A stretch of 49,954 nucleotides of DNA from Clostridia bacterium (GTDB taxonomy: Bacteria > Bacillota > Clostridia > Oscillospirales > Ruminococcaceae), in contig JAGKVC010000004.1 of assembly GCA_021152595.1 (NCBI GenBank), forward strand, positions 1 to 49,954, given 5' to 3'. Under the pieces are notes generated by a model. It did not search any database, was not told the DNA's origin, and worked only from the letters and a program-made list of their open reading frames with translations. Position numbers and translations under genes: made by a program. This document shows, one piece after another, positions 12,527-21,520 of the stretch (the first letter of the stretch is position 1; each line of letters starts with the position of its first letter).

Positions 12527-15154
12527 ATGGCAATCGAAATCGACCGCTCCAAGCTCTCCCCGATGATGCAGCAGTATCTCGCTGTCAAGGATGCATCGGG
12601 GGATGCGATCGTGTTCTTCCGTCTCGGTGATTTTTACGAGATGTTCTTTGACGACGCGATCCTCGTTTCAAAGCTGCTGGAGCTGACACTGACCGGCAGG
12701 GACTGCGGCCTGCCGACAAGAGCGCCGATGTGCGGCGTACCCTATCATTCCGCAGAACAGTATCTCAAGCGGCTCGTGAACCTCGGCTACCGCGTGGCGA
12801 TCTGCGAGCAGATGGAGGATCCGGCACTTGCAAAGGGACTGGTCGAGCGCGGTGTCATCCGCGTTGTGACGCCCGGTACGCTGATCGAATCCAGCATGCT
12901 TGATGAATCAAACTGCAACTATCTTGCGGCGGTCTGGAGCAAGGATGAGGAGATCGCATTCTGTGCGGCGGATATCTCAACGGGCGCGGTGAATCTGCAC
13001 CGGCTCGAGGGCAAATCACGCACCGATGATCTCATCAGCCTGATCGACCGCTATCATCCCTCGGAGCTGCTCATCACAAAGGATTTCCTCGATTATAAAC
13101 CGGTCGCGGACTTCCTCAAAACGCGCACGACCTGCATGGTCACGCTGCGTGACGATGAATGTTTCTCTGTCAATACCCAGCGCGAGACTGTCCTGAAGCA
13201 GTGCGGCGCGGATTCGTTCAAGGCGCTGGGACTCTCCGAAAACGGCGCAGATGCGTCTGTCTGCTGCGGATTGTTCCAGTATATCGCCGAGACGCAGCGC
13301 GCGATCGTCGGGCGCTTTACCGAGATCACCGTTCACGGCAAGGACGGCGTCATGGGACTGGATTCCAATGCACGCCGCAATCTCGAGCTGACCGAAACGC
13401 TGCGTTCACATGAGAAAAAAGGCTCGCTGCTCGGCGTTCTTGATCAGACGGAAACCGCGATGGGACGGCGTATGCTGCGCACATGGCTCGAGCAGCCGCT
13501 GACGGCGCCTGTCCGGATCATGGACAGACTGAATGCCGTCGAGCTGCTGATGAAAAACAGCGTCGTTATGACAGAATTGCGGTCGCTGCTTGATCAGGTC
13601 TTTGACCTTGAACGCCTGATGTCACGCGTGATGTTCCAGAAGGCGACGCCGCGTGATATGAAGGCGCTTTCGCAGACGGCGCTGCAATTACCGGCGATCA
13701 AGGAGCAGCTCAGAACGCTGACGCAGTCGAAGCTGCTGACAAAGCTCGAATCCGAAATTTCGCCGCTGACGGAAATCTCCGATCTGATTGAGCGCGCACT
13801 CGTGGACGAGCCGCCGCTGCTCATCAAGGACGGCGGCGTGATCCGCGACGGCTTCCATCAGGAGCTGGATGCGCTGCGCCACGCGATGAATCACGGCACC
13901 GACCTTATCACAGAGATCGAATCGAGAGAGCGTGAACGTACCGGCATCAAGAACCTGAAAACCGGCTATAACCGCGTCTTCGGCTACTATCTCGAGGTCT
14001 CGCGCTCCTACTATGAGCAGGTTCCGCCGGAATGGATCCGCAAGCAGACGCTCGCAAACTGTGAGCGCTATATCACGCAGGAGCTGCGCGACGCGGAGAA
14101 TACGATCGTCGGCGCAAAGGATAAGGCGCTAGCGCTGGAAAGCGTGATTTTCTCGGAGCTGCGCGAATTTTTAGCACAGCAGCTCAAAACCGTACAGGAG
14201 ACTGCCGCGGCGGTCGCGCAGGTGGATGTCCTCTGCTCGCTCGCGCTGACGGCACTCGAAAATGAATACTGCAAGCCGGAGATCGCCGTGGACGGCAGAA
14301 TCGAGATCCATGACGGACGGCATCCGGTTGTCGAGCAGATGCTGACGGATTCGGTCTTTGTGCCGAATGATGTCCTGCTCGATCAGAAGTCGAACCGCCT
14401 TGCGATCATCACCGGCCCGAATATGAGCGGCAAATCGACCTATATGCGGCAGACGGCGCTGATCGTTCTCATGGCGCAGATGGGCAGCTTTGTACCGGCA
14501 TCCTATGCGAAAATCTCGGTTGTCGATCAGATTTTCACGCGCGTCGGCGCATCCGATGATCTGACCGCAGGCGAATCGACATTCATGGTCGAAATGCACG
14601 AGGTTTCGACGATTCTGAAACGCGCAACCGCAAACAGCCTTGTCGTGCTGGATGAGGTCGGACGCGGCACATCAACCTTTGACGGCATCAGCATTGCGCG
14701 TGCCGTTGCGGAATTCATCGCCGGAAAGAAGATCGGCTGCAAGACGCTCTTTGCAACGCATTACCACGAGCTGACCATGCTCGAGGGACAGTGCGAGGGC
14801 GTGCGGAATCTCAGCGTCGCTGTGAAAAAGCACGGTGATACGATCCGCTTCCTGCGCAAGATCGTGGACGGTGCCGCCGACGACAGCTACGGCATCGAGG
14901 TCGCAAAGCTCGCAGGTCTGCCGACGCAGGTGACGAACCGTGCGCGCGCGCTGCTGACCGAACTCGAAGCGCAGTCGAAGGCGGAAAAGGAAAGCTATCA
15001 GGCAAAGCTCGCCGCGGAATCCGCCGGGCAGATGTCGTTCTCGGCGGATGCGGATGCACAGGTCATTGCACAGCTCTCAAAGACGCATGTCAATGAGCTT
15101 TCCGATGCGGAGTGCCGTGAACTGCTGCTTGATCTTACGAATATGCTGCACTGA
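12527..15154 (+). CDS. mutS: DNA mismatch repair protein MutS
   Basis: The 875-residue protein is a full-length MutS, which recognises mismatches and recruits MutL. The mismatch-binding domain has FFRLGDFYEMF with the Phe-x-Glu pair that stacks on the mispaired base. Connector, lever (GLDSNARRNLEL, SLLGVLDQTETAMGRRMLRTW) and clamp follow. The ATPase has Walker A GPNMSGKSTYMRQ near residue 630, then GESTFMVEM, and Walker B LVVLDEVGRGTSTFDG, with the conserved His in FATHYHEL. The C-terminal region ends in SDAECRELLLDLTNML. It begins one base after the YlbF-family stop and is followed by accessory genes before mutL. Confidence 0.97.
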   Translation: MAIEIDRSKLSPMMQQYLAVKDASGDAIVFFRLGDFYEMFFDDAILVSKLLELTLTGRDCGLPTRAPMCGVPYHSAEQYLKRLVNLGYRVAICEQMEDPALAKGLVERGVIRVVTPGTLIESSMLDESNCNYLAAVWSKDEEIAFCAADISTGAVNLHRLEGKSRTDDLISLIDRYHPSELLITKDFLDYKPVADFLKTRTTCMVTLRDDECFSVNTQRETVLKQCGADSFKALGLSENGADASVCCGLFQYIAETQRAIVGRFTEITVHGKDGVMGLDSNARRNLELTETLRSHEKKGSLLGVLDQTETAMGRRMLRTWLEQPLTAPVRIMDRLNAVELLMKNSVVMTELRSLLDQVFDLERLMSRVMFQKATPRDMKALSQTALQLPAIKEQLRTLTQSKLLTKLESEISPLTEISDLIERALVDEPPLLIKDGGVIRDGFHQELDALRHAMNHGTDLITEIESRERERTGIKNLKTGYNRVFGYYLEVSRSYYEQVPPEWIRKQTLANCERYITQELRDAENTIVGAKDKALALESVIFSELREFLAQQLKTVQETAAAVAQVDVLCSLALTALENEYCKPEIAVDGRIEIHDGRHPVVEQMLTDSVFVPNDVLLDQKSNRLAIITGPNMSGKSTYMRQTALIVLMAQMGSFVPASYAKISVVDQIFTRVGASDDLTAGESTFMVEMHEVSTILKRATANSLVVLDEVGRGTSTFDGISIARAVAEFIAGKKIGCKTLFATHYHELTMLEGQCEGVRNLSVAVKKHGDTIRFLRKIVDGAADDSYGIEVAKLAGLPTQVTNRARALLTELEAQSKAEKESYQAKLAAESAGQMSFSADADAQVIAQLSKTHVNELSDAECRELLLDLTNMLH

Positions 15155-15188
15155 GCAGCCATGTGAATCCGGAAAGGGGGATTCTACC

Positions 15189-15854
15189 ATGACACCGGAA
15201 GAATTCCGCGCAAAGGCGGAGGACAAGGAATGGGCGCCGGGCTGGGATGCGATCGAGGATGCATTCAAAGCGGTCTACGGCGATCAGGAGCCTGCGCATT
15301 TCGGTACCGTCATCACGAGCCGTGCGATGTTCGGCGGCAATGAGTTTCTGGACGGCTACAGCGCCTATCAGTCCGCGAAAGGATACAGCCATGTTGTGAC
15401 ATTCGGCATGAGCGAGCTTTACGCAGATGAATCGAGCCTCGGCGGGCAGTACAGCAAATGGGGCTACGAAATGACCGTCAAACTCGCGGACACTGCACCG
15501 CAGGACTGCATCTGGGCGATGAACATGATGGGCAATCTGGCGCGCTATACGTTCCGGAGCGAGCGCTGGTTTGAACCGGGACAGTATGTCGGTTCGGCAA
15601 AGGATCCGCAGTCGGTCAATCTCGGGAAACCGGAGAGTAAAATCACCTCGCTTCTCATTACAAATGATACAGAAATCCCGACAAAACAGACGATCTACGG
15701 CGAGCTTGCGTTCTTGCAGCTTGTCGGCATCACGACGCATGAACTGCAGACGATCATGCAGGACAGATCGCTTGTGCCTGTGCTGCTGGAAAATCTGAAA
15801 CAGGATTATCCCGATCTGCAAGTTGATCTGAACCGGACGAAGGAATATATCTGA
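15189..15854 (+). CDS. Suppressor-of-fused (SUFU) domain protein
   Basis: The 221-residue protein fits the bacterial SUFU family: GWDAIEDAFKAVYGDQEPAHFGT, then LDGYSAYQS, VVTFGMSELYADE, GYEMTVKLAD, MNMMGNLARYTFRS and a C-terminal TIYGELAFLQLVGITTHEL. Bacterial SUFU proteins commonly act as immunity proteins against secreted polymorphic toxins, by binding them. No toxin gene lies in the window, so this may be an orphan immunity gene. AAAGGGGG precedes the ATG at 15189. The gene follows mutS by 34 bases and is probably in the same transcript. Confidence 0.8.
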   Translation: MTPEEFRAKAEDKEWAPGWDAIEDAFKAVYGDQEPAHFGTVITSRAMFGGNEFLDGYSAYQSAKGYSHVVTFGMSELYADESSLGGQYSKWGYEMTVKLADTAPQDCIWAMNMMGNLARYTFRSERWFEPGQYVGSAKDPQSVNLGKPESKITSLLITNDTEIPTKQTIYGELAFLQLVGITTHELQTIMQDRSLVPVLLENLKQDYPDLQVDLNRTKEYI

Positions 15855-15863
15855 GCCTGCGCT

Positions 15864-16187
15864 ATGGATTACGTATATTTTCACTTCAGAACGCGCGATA
15901 TCTCCGAGACATGGGATACCGCTGCAATCGAGGATTTCCTGCGCAGCACGGGGCTGTTTCCGGCGGATCAGTTCACATCGCAGAATCCGTTCCTCAGCAT
16001 TTCGCCGATGTGCGTGAAGGATTACGACAACTGGAGCGGCAAGGACTATGATCCCGAAAAAACGAATTATATCGGGATTGTCACATCGGATAACTGGTAC
16101 TGGGGAATCCGGAAGGATCCGCGGATACAGGCTGTTTTTGACGGCCTGGAAGCGCTGCTGCATACGGAGATACAAGAGGACTGGTGA
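15864..16187 (+). CDS. Hypothetical protein, 107 aa, between SUFU gene and mutL
   Basis: I do not recognise this protein. It is acidic and aromatic-rich (DYVYFHFRTRDI, DNWSGKDYDPEKTNYIGI, SDNWYWGIRKDPRI), without a signal peptide or membrane segment. It starts nine bases after the SUFU stop, so it is probably co-translated. Size, acidity and place between a SUFU and an Imm7 gene suggest another immunity-type protein, but that is inference from context. Confidence 0.6.
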   Translation: MDYVYFHFRTRDISETWDTAAIEDFLRSTGLFPADQFTSQNPFLSISPMCVKDYDNWSGKDYDPEKTNYIGIVTSDNWYWGIRKDPRIQAVFDGLEALLHTEIQEDW

Positions 16188-16217
16188 ACCGGAGCGTTCA
16201 CTTAGAAAGGAACATCA

Positions 16218-18290
16218 ATGCCCGAAATTCATGTTTTACCGAAGGACATTGCAGAGCTGATCGCGGCAGGAGAGGTCATTGAGCGCCCTGCCTCGGTGCT
16301 GAAAGAGCTGACCGAAAACGCCATTGACGCAGGCGCAAAGCGCATCACCGCGGAACTCAAGCGCGGCGGCGTGCTGTATCTGCGCGTGACCGACGACGGC
16401 TGCGGCATCGCACCGGAGCAGGTCAGAACGGCGTTCCTGCGCCATGCGACCAGTAAAATTCAGACAGCGGAGGATCTCGAAACGATCTTCACGCTCGGCT
16501 TTCGCGGCGAGGCACTCGCGTCGATCTGTGCGGTTTCGCGCATGGAGATCCTGACGCGGCAGTCCGGCGCGGAATACGGCACGCACTATATGCTCGAGGG
16601 CGGCGAGGAGACTGTCTTTGAGCAGAGCGGCTGCCCCGAGGGGACGACCGTTGTCGTGCGCGACCTGTTTTACAATGTGCCCGTGCGCGCAGGATTCCTC
16701 AAAAAGGATACCGCGGAGGGTAATGCGGCGGCGAATATCTTTCAGAAGATCGCGCTCTCGCATCCGGAGATTTCGTTCCGGCTGATCCGCGAGAACAAGA
16801 CGGAATTTGTCACGCCCGGAGACGGCGAGCTGTTCTCCGCGGTCTATGCGATTTTCGGAAAGGATTTCGCGCGCGACCTGCTGCCCGTGAAATATCAGGA
16901 GCAGGAAAACGGCGGCATTTCCGTTGACGGCTATGTAATGAAGCCGCTCTATTCGCGCCCGAACCGTGCGCATCAGCTTTTCTTCGTCAACGGCAGATCG
17001 GTGCGCTCGTTTACGCTGATCTCCGCGATCGAGGAAGCCTATAAAACCCTGATTATGACCGGCAAATATCCGGCGTGCGTGCTGATGGTGCGCGTCTCGC
17101 CGCGGATTGTCGATGTCAATATGCACCCGACGAAAGCCGAGGTGCGCTTCTCCGATGAAAAGCGGATTTACAATGCGGTGTATTTTGCGGTGCTGAGTGC
17201 GCTGGAACAGAATCATCTGGTATATGAATTTCAGCTTCCGCAGCCGGAGCAGCCGCAGGCGGCAGGCATCCCTGCGCCGCCTGTGACACCGAAGATCACA
17301 CCGCAGATCTATACGCCGCAGCGTCCGCAGCGCGACTGGCATGCACCGGTCGCCGGAACGGATGACAACACGCCTGCGCCGCTCTTCGCAAAACCGGCAG
17401 CGGTGCCGCAGACGCAGCAGTCTGTTCCGGATATGCCGCAGCCTGTACAGCCTGCGGTCAATGTGCAGCCGGTGCAGCCCCTTCCGCAGGAGATTCCGGC
17501 GGAGCATGCTGCATCCGCACCGGTTCCGGAGCCGCCTGCACCGCCCGTGATTCCCGAGGCGCTCAAGGCATTTCCGGATCTGATCGCGCAGCCTGCCGCA
17601 CCGGTTCGTCCGATGCCGACAGAGGTTCCTGCCGTACCGCAGGAGACCGCAGCGGCAGCACCTTCTGTTCTGCCGGATGAGCCGGAAGCGCGCAATGCGG
17701 CAATTTCTGCGATTCAGCGCGAAAAAATCACCGTGATCGGTGAGCTGTTCGATAATTATGTGCTTGCAGAGGCAGGCGAGCAGTTTGTCATGATCGACAA
17801 GCATGCGGCACATGAACGCATCCTGTTCGAGCGCTTCCGCACACGCGAATGCAGAGACCGTCAGACCTTGCTGACACCGGTGCGCGTTCTGCTGACGGCG
17901 GATGAGATCAGTGCTTTGCAGGAGATGCAGGAGACGCTGCTCGGCTGCGGCTTCACCTTTGATTTCAGCGAGGCGCCGGTCGTGCTGCTGACGGGTGTGC
18001 CGCTTTCCTGTGCGGAGCTGGATCTCGATCAGATTGCGGCGGATCTGGCTGCAAACTGTGCAAGACATCAGTCTCAGCCCGACCTGCATCTGCTCGATGA
18101 TATGTTCCATGATCTCGCATGCAAGGCTGCAATCCGTGCAGGCACACACAATACAAAAGAAGAATTACAGTCGCTTGCTGTACAGGTCTGGGAGAATGAG
18201 CAGATCCGCCATTGTCCGCACGGACGGCCGGTGATGTTCCTGCTCTCGAAATATCAGATCGAAAAGCAGTTCAAGCGCATTCAGGACTGA
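16218..18290 (+). CDS. mutL: DNA mismatch repair protein MutL (endonuclease type)
   Basis: The 690-residue protein couples MutS recognition to strand incision. The GHKL ATPase has E33-N34-A-I-D-A-G, DDGCGI, and GFRGEALASI, followed by HPTKAEVRF of the transducer. A proline/alanine-rich linker of about 150 residues (roughly 338-490) is unusually long and low in complexity. The C-terminal domain keeps the nuclease metal motif DKHAAHERILFE (D-x-H-A-x2-E-x4-E, near residue 526), plus ACKAAIR and CPHGRP, so it should nick DNA itself, as expected for a species without MutH. GAAAGGA precedes the ATG. mutS and mutL are separated here by two accessory genes. Confidence 0.96.
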   Translation: MPEIHVLPKDIAELIAAGEVIERPASVLKELTENAIDAGAKRITAELKRGGVLYLRVTDDGCGIAPEQVRTAFLRHATSKIQTAEDLETIFTLGFRGEALASICAVSRMEILTRQSGAEYGTHYMLEGGEETVFEQSGCPEGTTVVVRDLFYNVPVRAGFLKKDTAEGNAAANIFQKIALSHPEISFRLIRENKTEFVTPGDGELFSAVYAIFGKDFARDLLPVKYQEQENGGISVDGYVMKPLYSRPNRAHQLFFVNGRSVRSFTLISAIEEAYKTLIMTGKYPACVLMVRVSPRIVDVNMHPTKAEVRFSDEKRIYNAVYFAVLSALEQNHLVYEFQLPQPEQPQAAGIPAPPVTPKITPQIYTPQRPQRDWHAPVAGTDDNTPAPLFAKPAAVPQTQQSVPDMPQPVQPAVNVQPVQPLPQEIPAEHAASAPVPEPPAPPVIPEALKAFPDLIAQPAAPVRPMPTEVPAVPQETAAAAPSVLPDEPEARNAAISAIQREKITVIGELFDNYVLAEAGEQFVMIDKHAAHERILFERFRTRECRDRQTLLTPVRVLLTADEISALQEMQETLLGCGFTFDFSEAPVVLLTGVPLSCAELDLDQIAADLAANCARHQSQPDLHLLDDMFHDLACKAAIRAGTHNTKEELQSLAVQVWENEQIRHCPHGRPVMFLLSKYQIEKQFKRIQD

Positions 18291-18293
18291 ATC

Positions 18294-18710
18294 ATGGTCG
18301 AATTATATGCGTGGCTGTCTGTTCACGAAACCGCCGCGGATGAGGATGCACTGACGCCGGAAGCGCTGAAGCGCATCATGGCATCCGTGCAGGATATTCT
18401 GCGGCAGCCGGACTGCGGAATCCGATTGCAGTATATGAACGGGCAGCCCTGCTTGCAGACGGCATTCTGTGCCAATCGCAGAACCGCGGAAACCGATGCG
18501 ATCATCGGGACATACTGCCGGATCGCGGAGACTGCATCCGGCAGCTACGGCGTGCTGTATCTGCGCGACGATGCAGATCCGCAGTATCACAATGATATGC
18601 AGGTCTATTATTTCCGGCGCGGTGCGGTCACACACGGCATCATGCCGGAGTTTTCGCCGTGCATCCCGAAGCTCGAGGATGCCGTGCCGGAAGGAGAATC
18701 CAATGACTGA
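18294..18710 (+). CDS. Imm7-family immunity protein
   Basis: The 138-residue protein resembles the Imm7 family of polymorphic-toxin immunity proteins: VELYAWLSVHET at the start, a helix IMASVQDILRQP, then the diagnostic IAETASGSYGVLYLRDD and, at the end, FSPCIPKLEDAVP. Such cytoplasmic proteins neutralise a matching toxin domain. No partner toxin is in the window. The ATG lies four bases after the mutL stop, and its end overlaps the acetyltransferase start by eight bases, so it is embedded in the operon rather than in a toxin locus. Confidence 0.78.
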   Translation: MVELYAWLSVHETAADEDALTPEALKRIMASVQDILRQPDCGIRLQYMNGQPCLQTAFCANRRTAETDAIIGTYCRIAETASGSYGVLYLRDDADPQYHNDMQVYYFRRGAVTHGIMPEFSPCIPKLEDAVPEGESND

Positions 18711-19302
18711 AAAAGACAAAGCCGCCAAAGGCTTTTTATACGATGCAAACTACGATCAGGAGCTGATTGACCTGCGGCTGCGCTGCTTAAAACTCTGCCG
18801 CACCTATAATGACTGCATGCCGGATGAAACGGAAAAGCTGCGCGCGGTCATGCAGCAGATCATTCCGGAAATCGGCGAAGGCTTTACGATCATGCAGCCG
18901 TTCCGCTGCGATTACGGCAGCAATATCCGGATCGGCAGGAACTTCTACGCAAATTACAATCTCATCATCCTTGATGCGGCACAGATCACATTCGGGGACA
19001 ATGTCTTTATTGCGCCGAACTGCGTCTTTACGGCGGCAGGTCACGCGATCGACGAGGAACAGCGCAATCGGGGCTTGGAGATCGCACTGCCGATTACTGT
19101 CGGAAACAGCGTGTGGTTCGGTGCGAATGTCACGGTTCTGCCCGGCGTGACGATCGGGGATAATGTGATCATCGGCGCAGGCAGCGTCGTGACGAAGGAT
19201 ATTCCGTCCGGCGTGATTGCAGTCGGCAGTCCGTGCCGCGTGCTGCGCGAGATCACCGAAGCGGACAAGCGGAAATATCCGGTCTGGAAGGAGGAAAAAT
19301 GA
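18703..19302 (+). CDS. Maltose/galactoside-type O-acetyltransferase (left-handed beta helix)
   Basis: The 199-residue enzyme matches the Maa/LacA/NodL group. An N-terminal Maa domain (residues 5-55) precedes hexapeptide repeats (IRIGRNFYANYN, ITFGDNVFIAPN) and the loop with the catalytic His114 in TAAGHAID. The coil ends with VTVLPGVTIGDNVIIGAGSVVTKDIPSG. It moves acetyl from acetyl-CoA to a sugar hydroxyl; the sugar is unknown. AAGGAG lies upstream of the ATG at 18703, inside the end of the Imm7 gene. Its stop overlaps the next start (ATGATGA). Confidence 0.88.
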   Translation: MTEKDKAAKGFLYDANYDQELIDLRLRCLKLCRTYNDCMPDETEKLRAVMQQIIPEIGEGFTIMQPFRCDYGSNIRIGRNFYANYNLIILDAAQITFGDNVFIAPNCVFTAAGHAIDEEQRNRGLEIALPITVGNSVWFGANVTVLPGVTIGDNVIIGAGSVVTKDIPSGVIAVGSPCRVLREITEADKRKYPVWKEEK

Positions 19303-19778
19303 TGATCAGAGCATATTCGGATGCCGACCTGTCGGCAATGATTGCAATCTGGAATGAAGTCGTCGAGGCAGGCAATGCATTTCCGCAGGAGGAGCCGCTC
19401 GATCCGGAAAGCGGTGCGGCATTCTTTGCACAGCAGACCTATACCGGTGTTGCGGAGCGCGGCGGAAAAATCTGCGGACTGTATATTCTGCACCCGAATA
19501 ATGTCGGGCGCTGCGGCCATATCTGCAATGCAAGCTACGCGGTTTCGGGAAGCTACCGCGGCGAACATATCGGGGAGCAGCTTGTGCTCGATTGCCTGAA
19601 ACAGGCAAAAGCGCACGGCTTCCGTGTATTACAGTTCAATGCGGTTGTCGAGAGCAACATCCACGCGCGGCATTTGTATGAACGGCTCGGATTCACGCAG
19701 CTCGGGACGATCAAAGGCGGGTTCCGGATGCCCGACGGAAGCTATGCGAATATCTGTCCCTATTACCGGGAAGTGTAA
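19299..19778 (+). CDS. GNAT-family N-acetyltransferase
   Basis: The 159-residue protein is a compact GNAT: IRAYSDADLSAMIAIWNEV, the strand ICGLYILHPN, the acetyl-CoA loop SYRGEHIGEQLVLDCL, and the final NIHARHLYERLGFTQLGT. The substrate is unknown; relatives of this layout acetylate amino groups of antibiotics or small amines. It overlaps the previous gene by four bases, with GGAGG just before the start; a second in-frame ATG follows immediately (19302). Confidence 0.87.
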   Translation: MMIRAYSDADLSAMIAIWNEVVEAGNAFPQEEPLDPESGAAFFAQQTYTGVAERGGKICGLYILHPNNVGRCGHICNASYAVSGSYRGEHIGEQLVLDCLKQAKAHGFRVLQFNAVVESNIHARHLYERLGFTQLGTIKGGFRMPDGSYANICPYYREV

Positions 19779-19790
19779 AGAGGGGAAAAT

Positions 19791-20165
19791 ATGTTTGAAT
19801 CCAAGCGGATTGACGGGATCGGCGAACTGAAAGCGAAGATCCCGCCGGAGCTGCAATTCTGGCATTGCTTCGGAACAATACTGGAGCTGCAATACTGTGC
19901 ACGGATGATTGATGAATACTTCTGCGATTATACCAATCGGATCGTGATGCTGCTGACGGATGCGAAGCAGCAGTACAAAATCGAACTCTCCCTGTATAAC
20001 ATCAAAGGCAATCTGAATTTTGATATGGCAAACGGGCTGTTCAGCGGCTTCATGATCGAAGAATATGCAAATTCCGGCAGCGACAATCATTTTCATCTGT
20101 ATTCCGATGAACAGGATATTGATTTCAGTCTGTACTGCGAAAAGATCAGGGCAGTATTATTATAA
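19791..20165 (+). CDS. Hypothetical protein, 124 aa, before miaA
   Basis: I do not recognise it with confidence. The protein is small and soluble, with alternating strands (RIVMLLTDAKQQYKIELSL, NIKGNLNF) and a close GFMIEEY followed by HFHLYSDEQDIDFSLYCEKI. That ending has the look of Imm50-like immunity proteins, which fits the SUFU and Imm7 genes upstream, but the match is weak. AGAGGGGAAA precedes the ATG. It lies 12 bases after the GNAT stop and 22 bases before miaA. Confidence 0.55.
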   Translation: MFESKRIDGIGELKAKIPPELQFWHCFGTILELQYCARMIDEYFCDYTNRIVMLLTDAKQQYKIELSLYNIKGNLNFDMANGLFSGFMIEEYANSGSDNHFHLYSDEQDIDFSLYCEKIRAVLL

Positions 20166-20187
20166 AAACGGATCAGGAGGGCGGGGC

Positions 20188-21156
20188 ATGGAGCAGAAAC
20201 CGCTGGTAGCGGCAGTTGTCGGGGCGACGGCGTCCGGCAAGACGGCACTCGGCGTTGAAATCGCAAAAGCATACAACGGCGAGGTGATCTCGGCGGATTC
20301 GATGCAGATCTATGAGGGGCTGGACATTGCGACTGCAAAGCCGACCGCCGAAGAAATGCAGGGAATTCCGCGTCATCTGATTTCGGTGCTGCCGCCGGAG
20401 CAGGCATGCTCGGTTGCGGATTACGTCGAAATGGCACGCGGAAAAATCGCGGAGATTCTCAGCCGGAACAAGCTGCCGGTCATCGTCGGCGGAACGGGGC
20501 TTTATGTCGATTCGCTGCTCGATAACATTCAGTTTCCGGATATTCCGGCGGATGATGCCCTGCGCGCAAGGCTTCACGCACAGGCGGAGGCGGAGGGCAA
20601 TGCCGTCATGCTGGAACGCCTGCAAAAATGCGATCCGGAAACCGCCGCGAGACTGCATGAGAACAATCTGCGGCGCGTGATCCGCGCGCTTGAGGTATAC
20701 GAGCTGACGGGGATACCGCTTTCAGAGCATGCAAGACGCAGCCGCGAAGTACCGCCGCCGTGGGAGGTTCTGCGCATCGGCATCGGCTTTGCGGACCGCG
20801 AAAAGCAGTATGCGCGGATCCGTCAGCGCGTCGATCAGATGCTGGAGCAGGGGCTTTGCGATGAAGTGCGTGCGGAATATGCTTCCGGCAGACGCCGCGC
20901 GACCGCTGCAATGGCGATCGGCTACAAGGAGCTTCTGCCGTGGCTGGAGGACAAAGAACCGCTTGAAGCAGGCATTCTGCGCGTCAAACAGGAGACCTGC
21001 CGTTATGCCAAGCGTCAGGGAACGTGGTTTCGTCGGAATCCACAAACGAACTGGATCCTGCGGGACGAAGTTTGTTCTGAAAGCCGAATTTTTGAAATCG
21101 CTGAAAAATGTTTCAAAAAAACTTTGCGAAACGGGGAACTGTGTGATATAATATAA
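20188..21156 (+). CDS. miaA: tRNA dimethylallyltransferase MiaA
   Basis: The 322-residue enzyme transfers a dimethylallyl group from DMAPP to A37 of tRNAs reading UNN codons, making the substrate for MiaB encoded upstream. The P-loop GATASGKT (12-19) is followed by NGEVISADSMQIYEGLDIATAKPT, the signature region, then IPRHLISVLPP, VIVGGTGLYVDSLL and the C-terminal CRYAKRQGTWFRRN. AGGAGGGCGGGG gives a strong ribosome-binding site for the ATG at 20188; in-frame codons further upstream lie in the preceding gene. It stands just before hfq, an order common to many bacteria. Confidence 0.96.
   Translation: MEQKPLVAAVVGATASGKTALGVEIAKAYNGEVISADSMQIYEGLDIATAKPTAEEMQGIPRHLISVLPPEQACSVADYVEMARGKIAEILSRNKLPVIVGGTGLYVDSLLDNIQFPDIPADDALRARLHAQAEAEGNAVMLERLQKCDPETAARLHENNLRRVIRALEVYELTGIPLSEHARRSREVPPPWEVLRIGIGFADREKQYARIRQRVDQMLEQGLCDEVRAEYASGRRRATAAMAIGYKELLPWLEDKEPLEAGILRVKQETCRYAKRQGTWFRRNPQTNWILRDEVCSESRIFEIAEKCFKKTLRNGELCDII
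21123..21152 (+). promoter_or_regulatory. Probable hfq promoter inside the end of miaA
   Basis: TATAAT (21147-21152) lies 18 bases after TTTGCG (21123-21128), overlapping the last miaA codons and 110 bases before the hfq start. It would let hfq be expressed independently. Confidence 0.6.
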
Positions 21157-21262
21157 TATGTGTAATTGCTGACAGGCGAAGTATACCTTTCGGCAGATGC
21201 ACCGACATACAACCGCAAATACATATTTGGGTGTAAATATGAAAGAAATGAGGCAAGTAACC

Positions 21263-21514
21263 ATGACCAACAAGGGACTCAATCTTCAGGACGTTTTTCT
21301 GAATCAGGCACGCAAGGAGCGCCTGCCGCTGACCATCTTCCTGACCAACGGCTATCAGTTCAAGGGCATCATCCGCGGCTTTGATTCGTTCATCGTCATT
21401 CTGGAAACTGACGGCAGACAGCAGCTCGTCTATAAGCACGCAATCTCCACAATCGTTCCGGCAAGACCGATCTCGATTCTGGATGCAATGGAGCAGCGCG
21501 AGGACGCTGAGTAA
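21263..21514 (+). CDS. hfq: RNA chaperone Hfq
   Basis: The 83-residue protein is Hfq, a hexameric Sm-like ring that binds small RNAs and mRNAs. Sm1 covers [20 protein letters not shown] to [10 protein letters not shown] and Sm2 is [12 protein letters not shown]. It ends in a short acidic tail ([10 protein letters not shown]). Of the possible starts, the ATG at 21263 is preferred because GAGG lies about nine bases before it and the protein then begins as family members do (TNKGLNLQD). It follows miaA, has its own likely promoter, and is followed after six bases by an HlyD-like gene. Confidence 0.94.
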   Translation: MTNKGLNLQDVFLNQARKERLPLTIFLTNGYQFKGIIRGFDSFIVILETDGRQQLVYKHAISTIVPARPISILDAMEQREDAE

Positions 21515-21520
21515 TATCTC

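Noticed and set aside
16236..18149. 637-codon minus-strand frame opposite mutL
   Set aside because: Arg/Cys/His-rich antisense sequence; mutL motifs are clear on the plus strand.
21239..21262. Upstream ATG codons as the hfq start
   Set aside because: They lack a good ribosome-binding site; the ATG at 21263 follows GAGG and gives the standard Hfq N terminus.
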